Part shown: positions 18,727 through 30,849 of the stretch, one piece after another
Position numbering within the stretch: the first letter of the stretch is position 1
How the letters are laid out: every line of letters begins with the position of its first letter
Source: Larus michahellis
Taxonomy: Eukaryota > Chordata > Aves > Charadriiformes > Laridae
DNA length: 64,000 nucleotides
Direction of reading: 5' to 3'
Assembly: GCF_964199755.1 (NCBI RefSeq)
Contig: NC_133896.1
Coordinates: 69,047,142-69,111,141 of the forward strand
Program-made: the position numbers and the translations under genes
The notes under the pieces: model-generated
Seen by the model: only the letters and a program-made list of their open reading frames with translations
Database searches by the model: none
Told to the model about the DNA's origin: nothing

Positions 18727-21700
18727 ATGGGACAAAAAAGTGGACGTCAAGAAAGAAGCAAGAAACTAGAGCTGGCACTAAGTGAGACCATGAAGGCAGC
18801 AACAGAAGTACAAAATAATAAAGATGAAGCTGAAGGGCTGAAGGCAAAAGACCAGAGGCTAACATCAGTCTTTGGTGTGGCAGATTTAAAAAATGGTAAT
18901 AATATTTTGTCTGTTCTTCACTCTCCTTTTTTCTGTGCTGTTCCATTCTCTGTCCTTAGGCTTGATTTTCTCCTATTCTTTACCTCTTCACTGAGGAATA
19001 TACATATGATTCTCACTTTGCCCTGCCAAGTAACAGTTTTGGGGTTTGGGGAAGGGATTACATGAGGATCTCAGAGCTTTTTCCCCCTTTTAAGTCCTCA
19101 AAGTGGCCATTGCAGCTGAAAAGGTATAGATGCTAGCCCTGTGTCTTTCCAAGCACAGCCAGCATTGCTTCTGGATTTGCTAAACCATGAGCTAGGCCCT
19201 AGCTACTCTGCTGCATCACTAGATTGGTCTCTCAAAAGCTGTCATCAGTATTTCAGGTGTGCATACTGTTCTATTCCAGTTATACCTCACCCTTACCAGC
19301 GACTGTATGCATTTCTGAGTTGTTCTGAGTTTCTATTCCACGTCCTCTCTCCCTTTGATGACTTCAGAAGAAAAACTTGTAATTTCTGACCGTGATTACT
19401 TACACCACTTTGGAGCACAGAATATGCCATCTTTTTATATGCAGTGCGAACAGCTGTGACTCGCTTCTTCCACTTCTCTCAGGCTAGTTCCTTTCTTTGA
19501 AACTGAGACAAAGAATACCATAGGTAGGCTGAAAGGGAAATTTGAAGCCTGTGTGGTGGACAGCTAGCATGTGATCCCACGTGTAGCTCTTCATTTTGTT
19601 ACTAGGCCTGGCTGTATAAATGGCTGAATAAAAATCCTCATACAGCCAGCCTTTGACTTCTGTTTTTTTTATTTATTTTATGTTTAGGTGTGTTATGAGA
19701 GGACTGAAAATACAGGAACTGGGGGACATCTGAGTATCATAATCCAGATTTACTTGGATTTTTCCTGTCAGTTGCCAAATGGAAATAAATGCTATTTGCT
19801 TGAGGAACGTAAGAATAGATTGAACGCTTTCTCAGATCTAATCAAGGTCCTGGGCCTACGCACTGAATGGCTGAATACGTGCAAGAGGAGTTTGCCACTT
19901 CCAAACAATTTTCAGTTTCTTTTCTTGTACCTATTTCCAGGCTTCACGTCCTCTTTTTCTGTGCCTACAGGAGCTATTGGACTGTACAACGTTGGACAGA
20001 GCTGCTGTCTGAACTCTCTGCTCCAAGTGTTCCTCATGAATATACACTTCACAGGGATACTTCGAAGGTACCACCTATTTGAACTATCTGAGATACTTCC
20101 ATTGTTGCTCTGTTGTCTCCTCTCCTTTTTCATATGAGTTGCACATTCGAAGGCTTGGATCGTCAAGGTGCTAGCAAGGTGCTTTCAGCTCACTCAGTAA
20201 GGTCACTGCCTTGTTGTCTCTGATATATGCAGACTGGGGCCTGCAAAGGTAGAAGTTGCAGTGTTCTGACTTGTTAGTCATCCCTGATTCATGTGCCATT
20301 TGCACACCAGTAAGCTGCAGTCCTGAACTGCATCTTTATGACTTGTATCTCTGTTGTGGCACCTCTCTTTTCCATAACAGGATATGATTTTATTACAGGT
20401 ATACTCACGGGCCATTATAGCTAAAGGATGTGTCATGTGTAACCATATCCACTATTAATTTTGTAACTTTAAGCATATAAACAAAAACATATTGTGATCC
20501 GTGGCCTCTGGCCCTTGATTGTCCTGGCTAGCACCTGATAGAGAAGAATAAGTGTTGTTGCAGATAGCGAATACATAGTGTTATTTTGCTTTGCTTGCCT
20601 GGGCGCTCTACTTTTTTTTGTGAGGTGGATTTGGGCTTCTGCCTCCCTACCAACCACACTCATAACTAGTTTGATTTATTTTCAGTTTACTCAGTTCACT
20701 GCAGCTTTAATCATCTACGCGGATCATTCCTGTTCAGTCCTCTGTTTTCAAAATTTCTTACACGGTCACCAGGGTGCAGGGGAGGAAGAAGGCACGTTGC
20801 AGACATGCAGAGAGGAGAAGCGTCACAAATGGGCAAAGCTAAATAATGTAGACAATAGGTTACCATTGTTATTTGAAGAAAGACTTAGAAAAACCTGTCG
20901 ACTGCAATAAATTTGGGGACGATAAAGAACTTTCCAGTTGGCATATAGTTGAAACACAAGCATTACGATACATGTGCCCGTGAAATTTTGAGGGTATGTT
21001 GAGAAGAAGGCATGACCAGGTGGGAGACAAGAACAGCTTTGAAATTGCTGTAACTAATGTTGTTTCTAGAGTTCAGGAAGCACTTCAGGTCCTGCTTGGT
21101 TTGCCCCTTATGCAGAAACAAGCCAACTTAAAATTGTGGCCTTTTGCTTTAGAACTGTCAGCCTGCACTGTGAGATGAGCTAGTGCAGGTGTCTGCTTCC
21201 CCTTTTTCCTTTTTTTTGCTGAAAATGTGCCCATTCTGATTCCTCTTGAGTTGCTCTGTGCTATCCACCTCTGCTCCTTCAGGTGTGATATCTAATATTT
21301 CTCCATTTTACTGCTTGATTATCATTCATGTTGCTTCTTTTCTTTATAGAATGACAGTGCCACCACATGCTGGGCAGAAGAATAGGAATGTCCCGTACCA
21401 GATGCTCCTGCTGTTGGAGGAGATGCAGTGTGGCAAGCAGAAAGCAGTTTTTCCCATACCCCTCGCTCGCTGTCTTTCTGTATACAGAGTGAAATGTAAG
21501 CAGTGCCGCCTCATGCCCACCTCTGTCTGCAGACCAGAGATGTTAATTATCAAGCACTAACAAGCAGTGCAGACTCTCATTCAGAGATTCAGAAAAGTGA
21601 GGAGTTGGGTACACGGTGATGTAGTGCTCTTTATAGCTGCCTCTCAGTTGTGAGTGAGACGCTGTGTCTTACTTGTGACAGGGAGGGGAAAAAAAGCCCC

Positions 21701-24700
21701 TGCGTGGGTATCCTTGCTGATGCCCAAAAGGTGGGAAGACTATCAGACTGCTAGAAGACTCAGCCACTAATACTGGCCAGAGGGAAAGAGCTATGCAGGG
21801 CAGAGAGAGGACAGCTTACAGCTTGATCTGTCTTGCTATACTGGTATGATAATAGTGAAACAGCTGCTATTTCTTATTAGAAGGAAGGGATCACGTGGAA
21901 AAGGTACTGAGTTCAACCCAGATCTCCAAGGACAGAAGCAATATCCTTCCTGTTCCTTGTTATAAGGGCAGAGAGAAGAATTTGCTGGTTTAACCTCCTA
22001 CCTAGGTAGGGTCCCAAAGGGCAGAGATTGTTAAATGCATGAGTGACCAGTGACAATGAGATGCTGGGGCTCTCTTTATGTGTACAAATACACATGGTAT
22101 ATCCAAATCTTTATAATCTCAAAGCCAAACCAGGACAGCACTGGAAGAGACAGATGGTAGCCAGCCCAGACATCTATTAAGGAGGAACATGAGATAACCT
22201 GAATATTTCTGTTTGCGTTATTTTTCCCCCTGAGACTGACTGGCTCTGCGTTCTGCCTTCTCTCTTCCAGTTGAAGAGAGATGCCCCAAAAGAGGTTTTT
22301 AAAGCTTGACAGTTTCCCACCTTGCTTTAAAATTCAGGTGTGCTTCATAAAGTCCTATATCCCAGCAAGTGATGCTTTACCTGGATCACAGATGTGGTAT
22401 TAGACATGAGGAAAGGTATATTTTCTGAGCTTCATTTAGTCAGGGATGTCTGTAATCTTACTAGAACCCAGCTGAAGTCAGTACCTGCAGACTTGCAGGG
22501 AAGTTGAAAGCACTTCCACCTCAGGGTGTTGGATTATTCCACAAAATTTGTTTCACCTATGATCAAGTTTAGTGGTAGTCCAGAAATACCAAGATTTTGC
22601 TAAACGATGTGTAGTTTTTGCCCCATTCCTAAAAGTTGAGCTCATCATGGGCTGAGAACACCAGTTCTTTGCATTCAAAGATGCGGATATTTTTTTTTCC
22701 CCCCTAAGTTCAATTTTGAAGCAATTCTCCGCTTAGCCATTCTAAGTGAGCTGTGCACTGAGCTTATCCAACTACCTTAGGTTTCTTAATATGCCAGTTT
22801 AGCCAGAGTGGAAAGCCAAAGCATACTGTTACTACATTATCCTTGGCTTCCTGTGCTGTAACTGTATGCTTGTAGGGATGAAGGGGTTTATACCATTCTG
22901 TGGATGAGACATACAGATAGGCCTCCCTATCATTTTTATCTTTGCACTCAGGAGTGTTATAGCCTTAGCGAGGGGATGGAGGAGACAAGTCTGTGGAGTA
23001 ACGAAGGTGAAAAAGAGAATGGAATCTTCCTTGTTTTGTTTCTAAGAAGGACTCAAATAAATGATCTTTAAGGTCCCTTCCAACCCAAACAATTCTATGA
23101 TTTTATGGAATGCAACCTTCAACTCAATGATATGTCTGAGCCCTGTCCTTCAGTAGGTATTAGGTAAACTCTTGGTCCTGCATCCGGTGACAAGGACAAG
23201 ACTTTTGCACTGGGTTGTACCATGGGGCACTCAAGCCCTACCATCTTTTCCCATTGCCTGCTCAGGTGACATGGAGACATTGCGGGCTCCTCTCCAGTCT
23301 AAGCTCTGTCCCTGGCAGGGAGCGGCAAGGGAACAAGAGGCTGGGCTAATGGGGGACAATAAATCTCCCTTTGCCAACTATGGGATATCTGTGCTTGGTG
23401 CTGTTTATAATACTGATGGAGACTGTGTTTTCTGTTTGTCCAGTGTTTGTGCAGCATGATGCTGCCCAGCTCTTTCTGACTCTCTGGAACTTGATAAAGG
23501 ATCAGATGAAAAAGCCAGAGCTGGTAAGGACGGTCACTGAAATGAATACCAGGTCCTTTGGCCCTTGTTGTGTATGGTTTCCTCTGCTTCTTGAAGAAGA
23601 AACCCATTCACTGACAATTGTCCTAAATGAAATTCTTAAAATTATCCCCTATTTGGATCTTTCCTTGCGTCTTTCAAGTGGGAGAGGGAATCTTGATTTC
23701 ATAGGCTTCAACATTTTGTTCACCCTAATTTCTTTTGTTCATCCTAGTTTTAGGGCATGCCGGGATCTCCGTTCTAATGGGAAAGTTGATTAATAACAAA
23801 AAGATTGATCTTCTTGCAACACTGAATTTAGTTACCTTGCATTTCCTTTTCCCCCCAAATTTCTTTAAGCATTTATTGGCATGTCTTGACACAGCTCCTC
23901 TGTTCTTTGAAGCCAGCCGCGTGCATTTCATTATAATTAGTCACTGTTAGTATGTTATGTATATGACAGTTCCTCCCAGGGAAGCTGTGTAAGGTAGGAG
24001 GAAGGTGACTCTTCCTCACACACTGTCATAGTTTTATTCATATAGAAGACAGGTTTCTGTTGCAGTTTCAAAAAAACCCAATAAAATTCTGCATCAAAGC
24101 TGACATTTAACTTTATGATCTTGTTATAGGCTGTGTCTTTCCCCTCTGCTAGGGGATGAGGGGAAGGAGTTGTTCTTCTTTATATGGAGTTGTTCTTCTT
24201 TATATGGTGGAAAGTGCCCTGTCCACATAAGTCAATGTCAGGTTTGGGTTCAAGCCTTAAAGCAATAACATTGCGTGAAGTAACATCTCCGCATGGGCTT
24301 TCCTACCCACAGAGGGAAATACCTCAGCTGTGTTTTTCATAAACCTTGTTTTGGCCTTTTCTTACCTCTCCAGGTTGAAGAGCTGAGTTCTTTGTACACT
24401 ATCTGTGTACAGGAGCACCTGGCTTGTCAGAAATGCTCTCTTGAAACAAAGAGGAAGAGCAAGATGTTAACCCTTCCACTCCCAATGTTGGATGCTGATT
24501 CTTGCGTGCTGAAGACTCTGGTAAGTTCAGTGGCAGCACTGTTTCCTTAGGAAGAAGATTCCCCTCTGTTAACTGTGGGAGCCTTCTTGCAGCACTGATG
24601 TCTCCTGGGACTCGTCTTGAATCTCTGCAAGAATCTCTGCAGGGTGTCTGGGGCTTTGAGGTGATCCTTTCTTGTTCACATTTCTTCTTTGTTTTGAGGG

Positions 24701-27700
24701 CTTCTAAATTTCTCAAAAAAAAAAAAAAGTTTGATTTGGGGGATTGAAAATAAAGTCCTTGAATCACCTTTCTAAAAGGACTATAATACCTTGTAAGACT
24801 CAAAGACTGATACTACCCAGTGATGTGTGTATGTGAGACCTTAGATACCACAGTGGGGTGCCCTGGGTGATGCCTGGCCAGACACACTACATTTGCCCGG
24901 TGCAGTGTTCTTTTACTTTTAAATCAGTACTGCTGTTTGATATCCAGATACAGCAGTGATGGTGGCTATGTAGGTGCTGCCACAAGAAGGCAGTGGATTT
25001 TTTGGGTGACCCTAGACCATTGGACCTTATTTATTCTCTGACCGCTTTATACTGCTTCAGCCTAAAGGAACCTCTCAGGCTTTGAAGTAGATATAAAAGA
25101 CACTTATGCATCAACATCTTTGTTTATGGAAAATGTGGTACTCTATTTTTGTTTTTTTTTCAACTAATGTAATCACAGCAGCAGCTAGGAAAAATGGGGT
25201 ACCTTTTTTTAAGCTGCTAGGCACTCTTCTGTCCTTTGAGTAAAATATGCCTTCTGTAGCTTTGCTGTTTGCTTGTACCCTGTGAAACAAAGTAGAAATA
25301 GAAACTGAAGGAATTCAGTTGAAAGAAATCTCATCTGTCTTCTTAGGAGAACTGTCTGCAATACTTTTTCCGTCCAGAAGAGTTGACGGATCACAACATG
25401 TGTTTCTGTGAACAGTGTGGAAGGAAAACACCTTTTCTGCAGGTAATCGGAGAATTAGTTCCCCATTTGTCTCTTATACCTAGAACTCCCTTTGGGACTG
25501 GGAAGGGTGGGGAAAGGACTCAACCATATCAGTGTAAGAGGAGATCACCAAAGACTTGTCAGCACTGCAATGTCAGTTAGGTATAAACCACATGCATCTT
25601 TCCTGTTAGGAAGATCCCTGGTGTAGATGTAGCTCTAGCAACAAAAGAATGCTTTCCTGGGTTTTAATGTAAGTCATGGAGGGATGTAGCGTTTTTGTAC
25701 CAGTGGAAAAGTTTCTGTTGGTTTGTGTTGTGTTTCCACTGTGGGGCTTTACTCCATTGCATAGCTCCAGGGATAGACAAGAATACGTTGCTGGAGCTGT
25801 GCACACACATAGAAGTAGGATACTGTAGGGTGACTTCCTTTCTTCCTGGCTCTCTGCTGGGCTCCCCATTTTTTACTGTATTGGTCTCTGCCAGACAATG
25901 AATTAGCTGTTTCATGAAGAGGCAAATGCATTGAAGAGAGACATGTGTGAGGGAGACTGCCGCAGCTCAAGGCTTGGAGGGGACTTTCCACAACATTTTC
26001 ACCAGTGGCCCAGCTCCGAGGCTACAATGCATCCATATATCTTGGTGGCAGCCACGGCACCAGCAGCAATATCAACAGACAGTGCTGGAAGCAGTGAGCT
26101 GTCAGCTTGGCGTTCTCTAGCGGCCACATGTCGCAAGGAGGTTGGCTTGCCTCTCCTCACCTACCTGATGCTACCAACCTAGGGTTAAGAAAGCAGATGA
26201 GAAACGAAGCAAGCCCATGAGGCACCCACATCTTGGTGCTGATCACACCTAAGTTGAGAAACTTGGTTCTCACAGCTCCGTCATGTGTATGTGTCTTGTG
26301 TGCGGATGAGCTATAAACGTTTGGCATCTGCTGTCTGGTGGAATTGGCAGTCATTGACTGTAGCACTGACTGCTCGCCCTGCTACATTCACTGGGTGGCA
26401 ATGGCTGTTTCCACCTCACCTCCCCAGGGTTTGTTCCTTAGTTTTCAATTGCATTATTTATTGCTTTACAGAGCATGAAGCTAGTCCATCTACCACAGAC
26501 TCTGACCATACACCTAAAGCGCTTCTGCTTCGGAGAATCATCCTATGTTCACAAGCTTAGTCACTATCTGCCATTCCCACAAGACCTTGATTTCAATGCA
26601 ATCTTGACAGAAAATCAGTGCCAAGCAGATGACAATGAAAAGGTGAGATACTCCTAATGTCCTGTTTAAAAATGGAGATTTTCTTCTCCCCTCTGCTCAA
26701 GTGTCATAAAAACTTAAGAGATCATACCAGTACTTGCCTCAGTTCAAAGCACCTGCCTTAAAAATGTATGTCTCAGGCTTTACCTGTGCCTGGTGTTGTC
26801 TCGCATCTCATGGTTTTAACTGGTTCAGGCATTATTCACATTTCTGTGCTCAGATTAAATCACCAAAGGCACCATAACTGGAGCTTTCTGCTATAAGGAC
26901 AAAACACAGGCTTTACCAAAAAAAAACCCCAAAACAGTCCTGTGATCTCCAAGGAGGCCGCCAGCCCATAGCTGGCAGGCAAAACTCTGAGGATAAGAGC
27001 AAAAAAGGTAGGATCCTCAAGGCCGATCTGATCTTTTTCCTTTTTTGTTATGAAACACATATTCTTGATGTCCTGGCTGCTGCTTCTCTTCAGTCAATGG
27101 CAAATGAGAATTGCTGCGCTGAAACTTACTTTTTGTGGTTCTTCACAGGCTTCCTGGCAGTATGAGCTTTTTGCTGTTGTTGCTCATTCAGGATCAACTA
27201 GTTGTGGACACTACTGTGCCTATATTCGAAGTCTCACAGAATGTAAATGGTATTGCTTCAATGATTCTCAGGTTTGCCAGGTGAGGAGACAAATCCGCAT
27301 TTCTTTTGTAGCTTCCTGGACACTCCTCCAGATTTCATTCAGTCTAATTGACTGCTGATTAAAGAGAACCACGGAAGACAACTGAAGCTGTAGAGCTTTG
27401 TGCACGTCATTCCTCTGCCACAGCATACTCTGAGCTGAGGACGAAACAGCTCTAGCTTCTGTACCAAACAAGGCCTCAGGTTCTGGTTTGCGGAAGCAGC
27501 CGTTGGCTGTATACCCTACTTTATGTACTCTAGATCTGTTTAATATAAGTGTCCAGAAGAGGGAAAGGAACTGTTTTTCCTCAGAGGGTAAAAGCATTAA
27601 AACAGTTTCTAAAAATGTACTTAGTTCCTGGAAGTACCACTTACACCACTCTTAGAATCGGTGTGCTGGTATCACAATGTGTCCATTTCTCAGAGAGTTT

Positions 27701-28363
27701 TTACCAGCCTCCTCTTGTGTGTTTTTCTTCTCTAGGTATCGTGGGATGATGTTAAATGCACCTATGGACATTCCAACCTCAACTGGTAAGCAAACACATC
27801 TCTCTGTTTTTACCTAATGCTGCTCTGGGGTTTGGAATGAGGGTAGCAAAGAGAGACAAGGCAAATGGTTTGAACTGCATATCGCCTGGGTTGTACAGGG
27901 CATGCAGGAGAGTAGAAGAGGATTGTGTTCTGGTTACTCTGGTGTGACCGTATATGACTATTCGGGGATCCTGCAGGATTACTGAGTAGTCACAAGTGGG
28001 ACTGCAGGAGTGGTCTTGTTACTCGTGATTGCTGCTTGGACCCTATATCCTGACTAAATCAGGTACGTCAGTCAGGATTCCTCCGTGGTTTTTGTTTTGA
28101 TGCATGATAAGAAAATGAGTCATGAAGAGAGATAATCCTTCCTATAAGCTATAGCACTGCGAGGGGTCAGCTTTATATTCTGCCTCAGGAACTGGAGAGG
28201 GCCAGTTCAGTTGACCTAAACCTCAAAAAGCTGAGCAGCAGCAAACCTAGGATGTTACTCGCAACCTAGATCTTCAAACATACATCTTGTTTTGCTTTTT
28301 CTTTGCTTCCACAGGACAGAAACGGCCTATCTCTTGATTTACATGAAAAAATGCCCTAAGTAG
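18727..28363 (+). CDS. USP18: USP18 deISGylase (ubiquitin-specific peptidase 18), ten coding exons
   Basis: Cysteine protease that removes ISG15 from proteins and, in mammals, also binds IFNAR2 with STAT2 to damp type I interferon signalling. Coding exons: 18727-18895, 19971-20067, 21350-21495, 23444-23523, 24374-24520, 25347-25442, 26472-26642, 27149-27280, 27736-27785 and 28315-28363. All are GT-AG and in phase, giving 1137 nt and 378 aa (human 372). The Cys box GQSCCLNS places the catalytic Cys at 68. The His box CGHYCAYIR gives His323, followed by CFNDS (Asn340/Asp341). A zinc ribbon is formed by Cys182, Cys185, Cys234 and Cys237. The conserved stretches LFVQHDAAQL and LPQTLTIHLKRF are present. 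The first 56 residues are charged and poorly conserved. TUBA8 lies just upstream in the same orientation, as in human. No breaks are seen. Confidence 0.96.
23058..23108 (+). mobile_element. CR1 LINE 3'-tip fragment in a USP18 intron
   Basis: Only the last ~50 bp of a CR1 are present: 'aaatgatctttaaggtccct', 'tccaaccc' and ATTCTATGATTTTATG. It is in sense orientation, in the intron before the exon at 23444. Confidence 0.8.
24166..24207 (+). repeat. Two-unit 20-bp tandem duplication
   Basis: The unit 'ggagttgttcttctttatat' occurs twice in a row in a USP18 intron. It is a recent local duplication with no evident function. Confidence 0.85.
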
Positions 28364-30385
28364 CCTTACCAGGAGTATCAGAAGTCTTGGGAAGCTGTGT
28401 GTTATCTGTGGAACTCAGCAGCTCTGTGCCAGTGTGGACGTCTACAAATGTTCCAGAAGACATTCTGCACTCTGTCAGCAACCTCTGCCTTCACATTTAT
28501 TTATGAAAAAAGTGCAGGAGAGACTCAGCTAGAGAACTCTTTCTTTCATATATTTTGGTATTTATGTGATTCTATATGTTCATTTCCTCTTAAAAGACAG
28601 TGGTGTTAGTCCCTGTCTCTGCTGACTTACCAGTTTCTTTAATGTTGATGCCTAGATTCCAGTACAGGGCAGGCATTTGGCTTTAAAGCCTGCGTGATGT
28701 TCCAGGGAGCCATGTGGTGTGGCTGAAGAGCTGTGATAGTTGTACCTCACCAGTAATACCATAAGAGCTTGAGGCCTACTTTGTCCTTTTAGCACCGTGT
28801 TAGATGCTGGCAAGCTGGGCAGGGCACCCCAAAAGTCTTGAGAAACAGCTGGAACAAAGATGAGAACTCTTATGACACATGTGCCAGTGATGTTTACTCC
28901 TTAACACCTTCCTGAGAATGGATCACTGCAGGGCTTGAGATGTGTTTGAAACTTGGTGTCAGCATAAAGAGGTGTTTTTAAATCAGGAGCTCTTGGAGTA
29001 GTTCTGATTTACACGATGAGTTTGTATGTATTTATGCAGACGATTATTGTTGTAGCATGCTTATCAGGCATTTATGTGCATTTTCTTTCCTGTATAGAGG
29101 AAAATATTCAGAGTAACAGAGATTCTGAAGCTAGGTAGTGATTTTTCACAATGGTATCCATACACAGTGATGGGAGGAGAAGTGAGATGCCTTGATGTGC
29201 TTGAACTCACGGGATTTTCAGCTGGTTGCCAGCTGGAATTTTCTTGCTTTCTCCCTTCCTTCTCTACCCACGGAGTGGAAACGTCCCTCAAGCAGAAAGT
29301 GTTCTGGAGAGATCAATTTTATAAAGAAAGTCAGTAATTTTTAAATCTCCTGTTGAGTCCTGTCACTCTGTGCTGTTGGTTCAGCCTGTGCTCCCATGGC
29401 AGGACCGCACAGCTGGAGGGAAAATGTAGAGAGAGCTAGAAAGGAAGGTTGGTAACATGACAATCCGAAGAAGAGTGTTCTAAAAGCTCATCACAAGACT
29501 CAGCTGTGAGGAAAGTTAAAAGCAGTGGTTGTGATGCTTTTAAAGCATTCATTGTGGTAATTCTGGACGTACCACAGTCTGTGAAAGGATCAGTGATTTA
29601 GATCTCCAGTAGTTGGAGATCTAAAAGTACCTTCTAGCCTAATGTGTTCTTTGACTGTATCTTTACAAGGGTGCTAACTTTTTGGGACTGAGTACACTTA
29701 AAAATTACTAATTTAATTATAATAGCATCTATATATATAACTTAATTTTATTTTGATAATGGTGATGAAGTTCTCAAATCATGTCCACTTTCTGTTGGTG
29801 TGTGGAAGGTGAATTGAGAAATCTTGGAGCATAGCTGTGAAATTACATTTTTATGAACTAGCAGGTATTTATTTCACTGTACTAGCAAGGCCCATTATTC
29901 TGTTCAGCTCTCATGTATTTGTACTGTTCACTCTGCGTTAAAAAACCAATAATATCCCAGTGTATTGTTTGTCACCAGGATGAGGAATTTTCAGCCTATT
30001 TGCCTTTGGGAATGCGTTAAACTCTTTCTAAAGCACCTTGCAATGGGTGAGTAAGAAAACCACGTTCCTGTCCGCTTTATCCAGCGCTTTGCATATGTGA
30101 AGTAGCTGAAAGACAGTGCCGTTCCAGAAATTGAGAAGTTAATGGGTTAAGAGACTGATGAGACACTTCTAATTTGATATAACCGGAAATTTAAAAACAA
30201 GCTGTGCTTATGAAAAACGCCTTAAATGTGTCATAACCTTCCAGGTATATCACCCAACGTGGAAGCAATTGCTGAGATATATTAAGAATCTTTTCAGTCA
30301 GTATCTTAATGAAAAGTAATCAGTGTCTTGTTTTGAATAAAATGGTATTTGAATAAAATAAATTTCCTAGAAAATAAGTCTTGTG
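28364..30385 (+). other. USP18: USP18 3' untranslated region
   Basis: After the TAG stop there are about 2 kb without exons or repeats. The stretch is A/T-rich toward its end and closes with three AATAAA signals at 30336-30341, 30352-30357 and 30357-30362. No strong canonical signal was noticed earlier, so a single long 3' UTR is the simplest reading. Use of an earlier weak site cannot be excluded. Confidence 0.55.
30336..30362 (+). terminator. Cluster of polyadenylation signals
   Basis: Three AATAAA hexamers within 27 bp, the last two sharing one base. They probably define the 3' end of the USP18 transcript, with cleavage expected some 10-30 bp downstream. Confidence 0.6.
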
Positions 30386-30461
30386 GATTATTCTCGGCAT
30401 GTTTTTCCAAAACACCACAAATGCAGGGGGGAGGCCACAGGCCACATGCACGGGGTTGTAT

Positions 30462-30846
30462 GAATCATAGCATCGCCTAGGTTAGAAGGGGCCTTTCAGA
30501 TCACTTAGTCCAACCACCAACCTAACTCTGACAAAAACCATCACTGAACCATATGTCTAAGCACTATGTCTACCAGTCTTTTAAATACCTCCAGGGACGG
30601 TGATTTAACCACTTCCCTGGGCAGCCTGTTCCAATGCTTAATAACCCTTTCAGTGTAAAAAAATTTTCCTAATATCCAGTCTCAACCTCTCTTGGCACAA
30701 CTTGAGGCCATTTCCTCTTGTCCTATTGCCTGTTACTTGGGAGAAGAGACCAACCCCCACCTTTCTACAGCCTCCTTTCAGGTAGTTGTAGAGAGCGATA
30801 AGGTCTCCCCTCAGCCTCCTTTTCTCCAGGCTGAACAATCCCAGCT
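30462..30846 (-). mobile_element. CR1 LINE fragment, minus orientation
   Basis: Reverse-complement CR1 sequence: 'gaatcatagcatcgcctagg', 'cagcctgttccaatgcttaa' and 'gataaggtctcccctcagcc'. It sits about 75 bp past the predicted USP18 3' end and is 5'-truncated. Confidence 0.9.
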
Positions 30847-30849
30847 CAA

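Noticed and set aside
18727-18747. N-myristoylation signal at the USP18 start (MGQKSG)
   Set aside because: The usual pattern needs Ser or Thr at position 6, and here it is Gly with Ser at 5.
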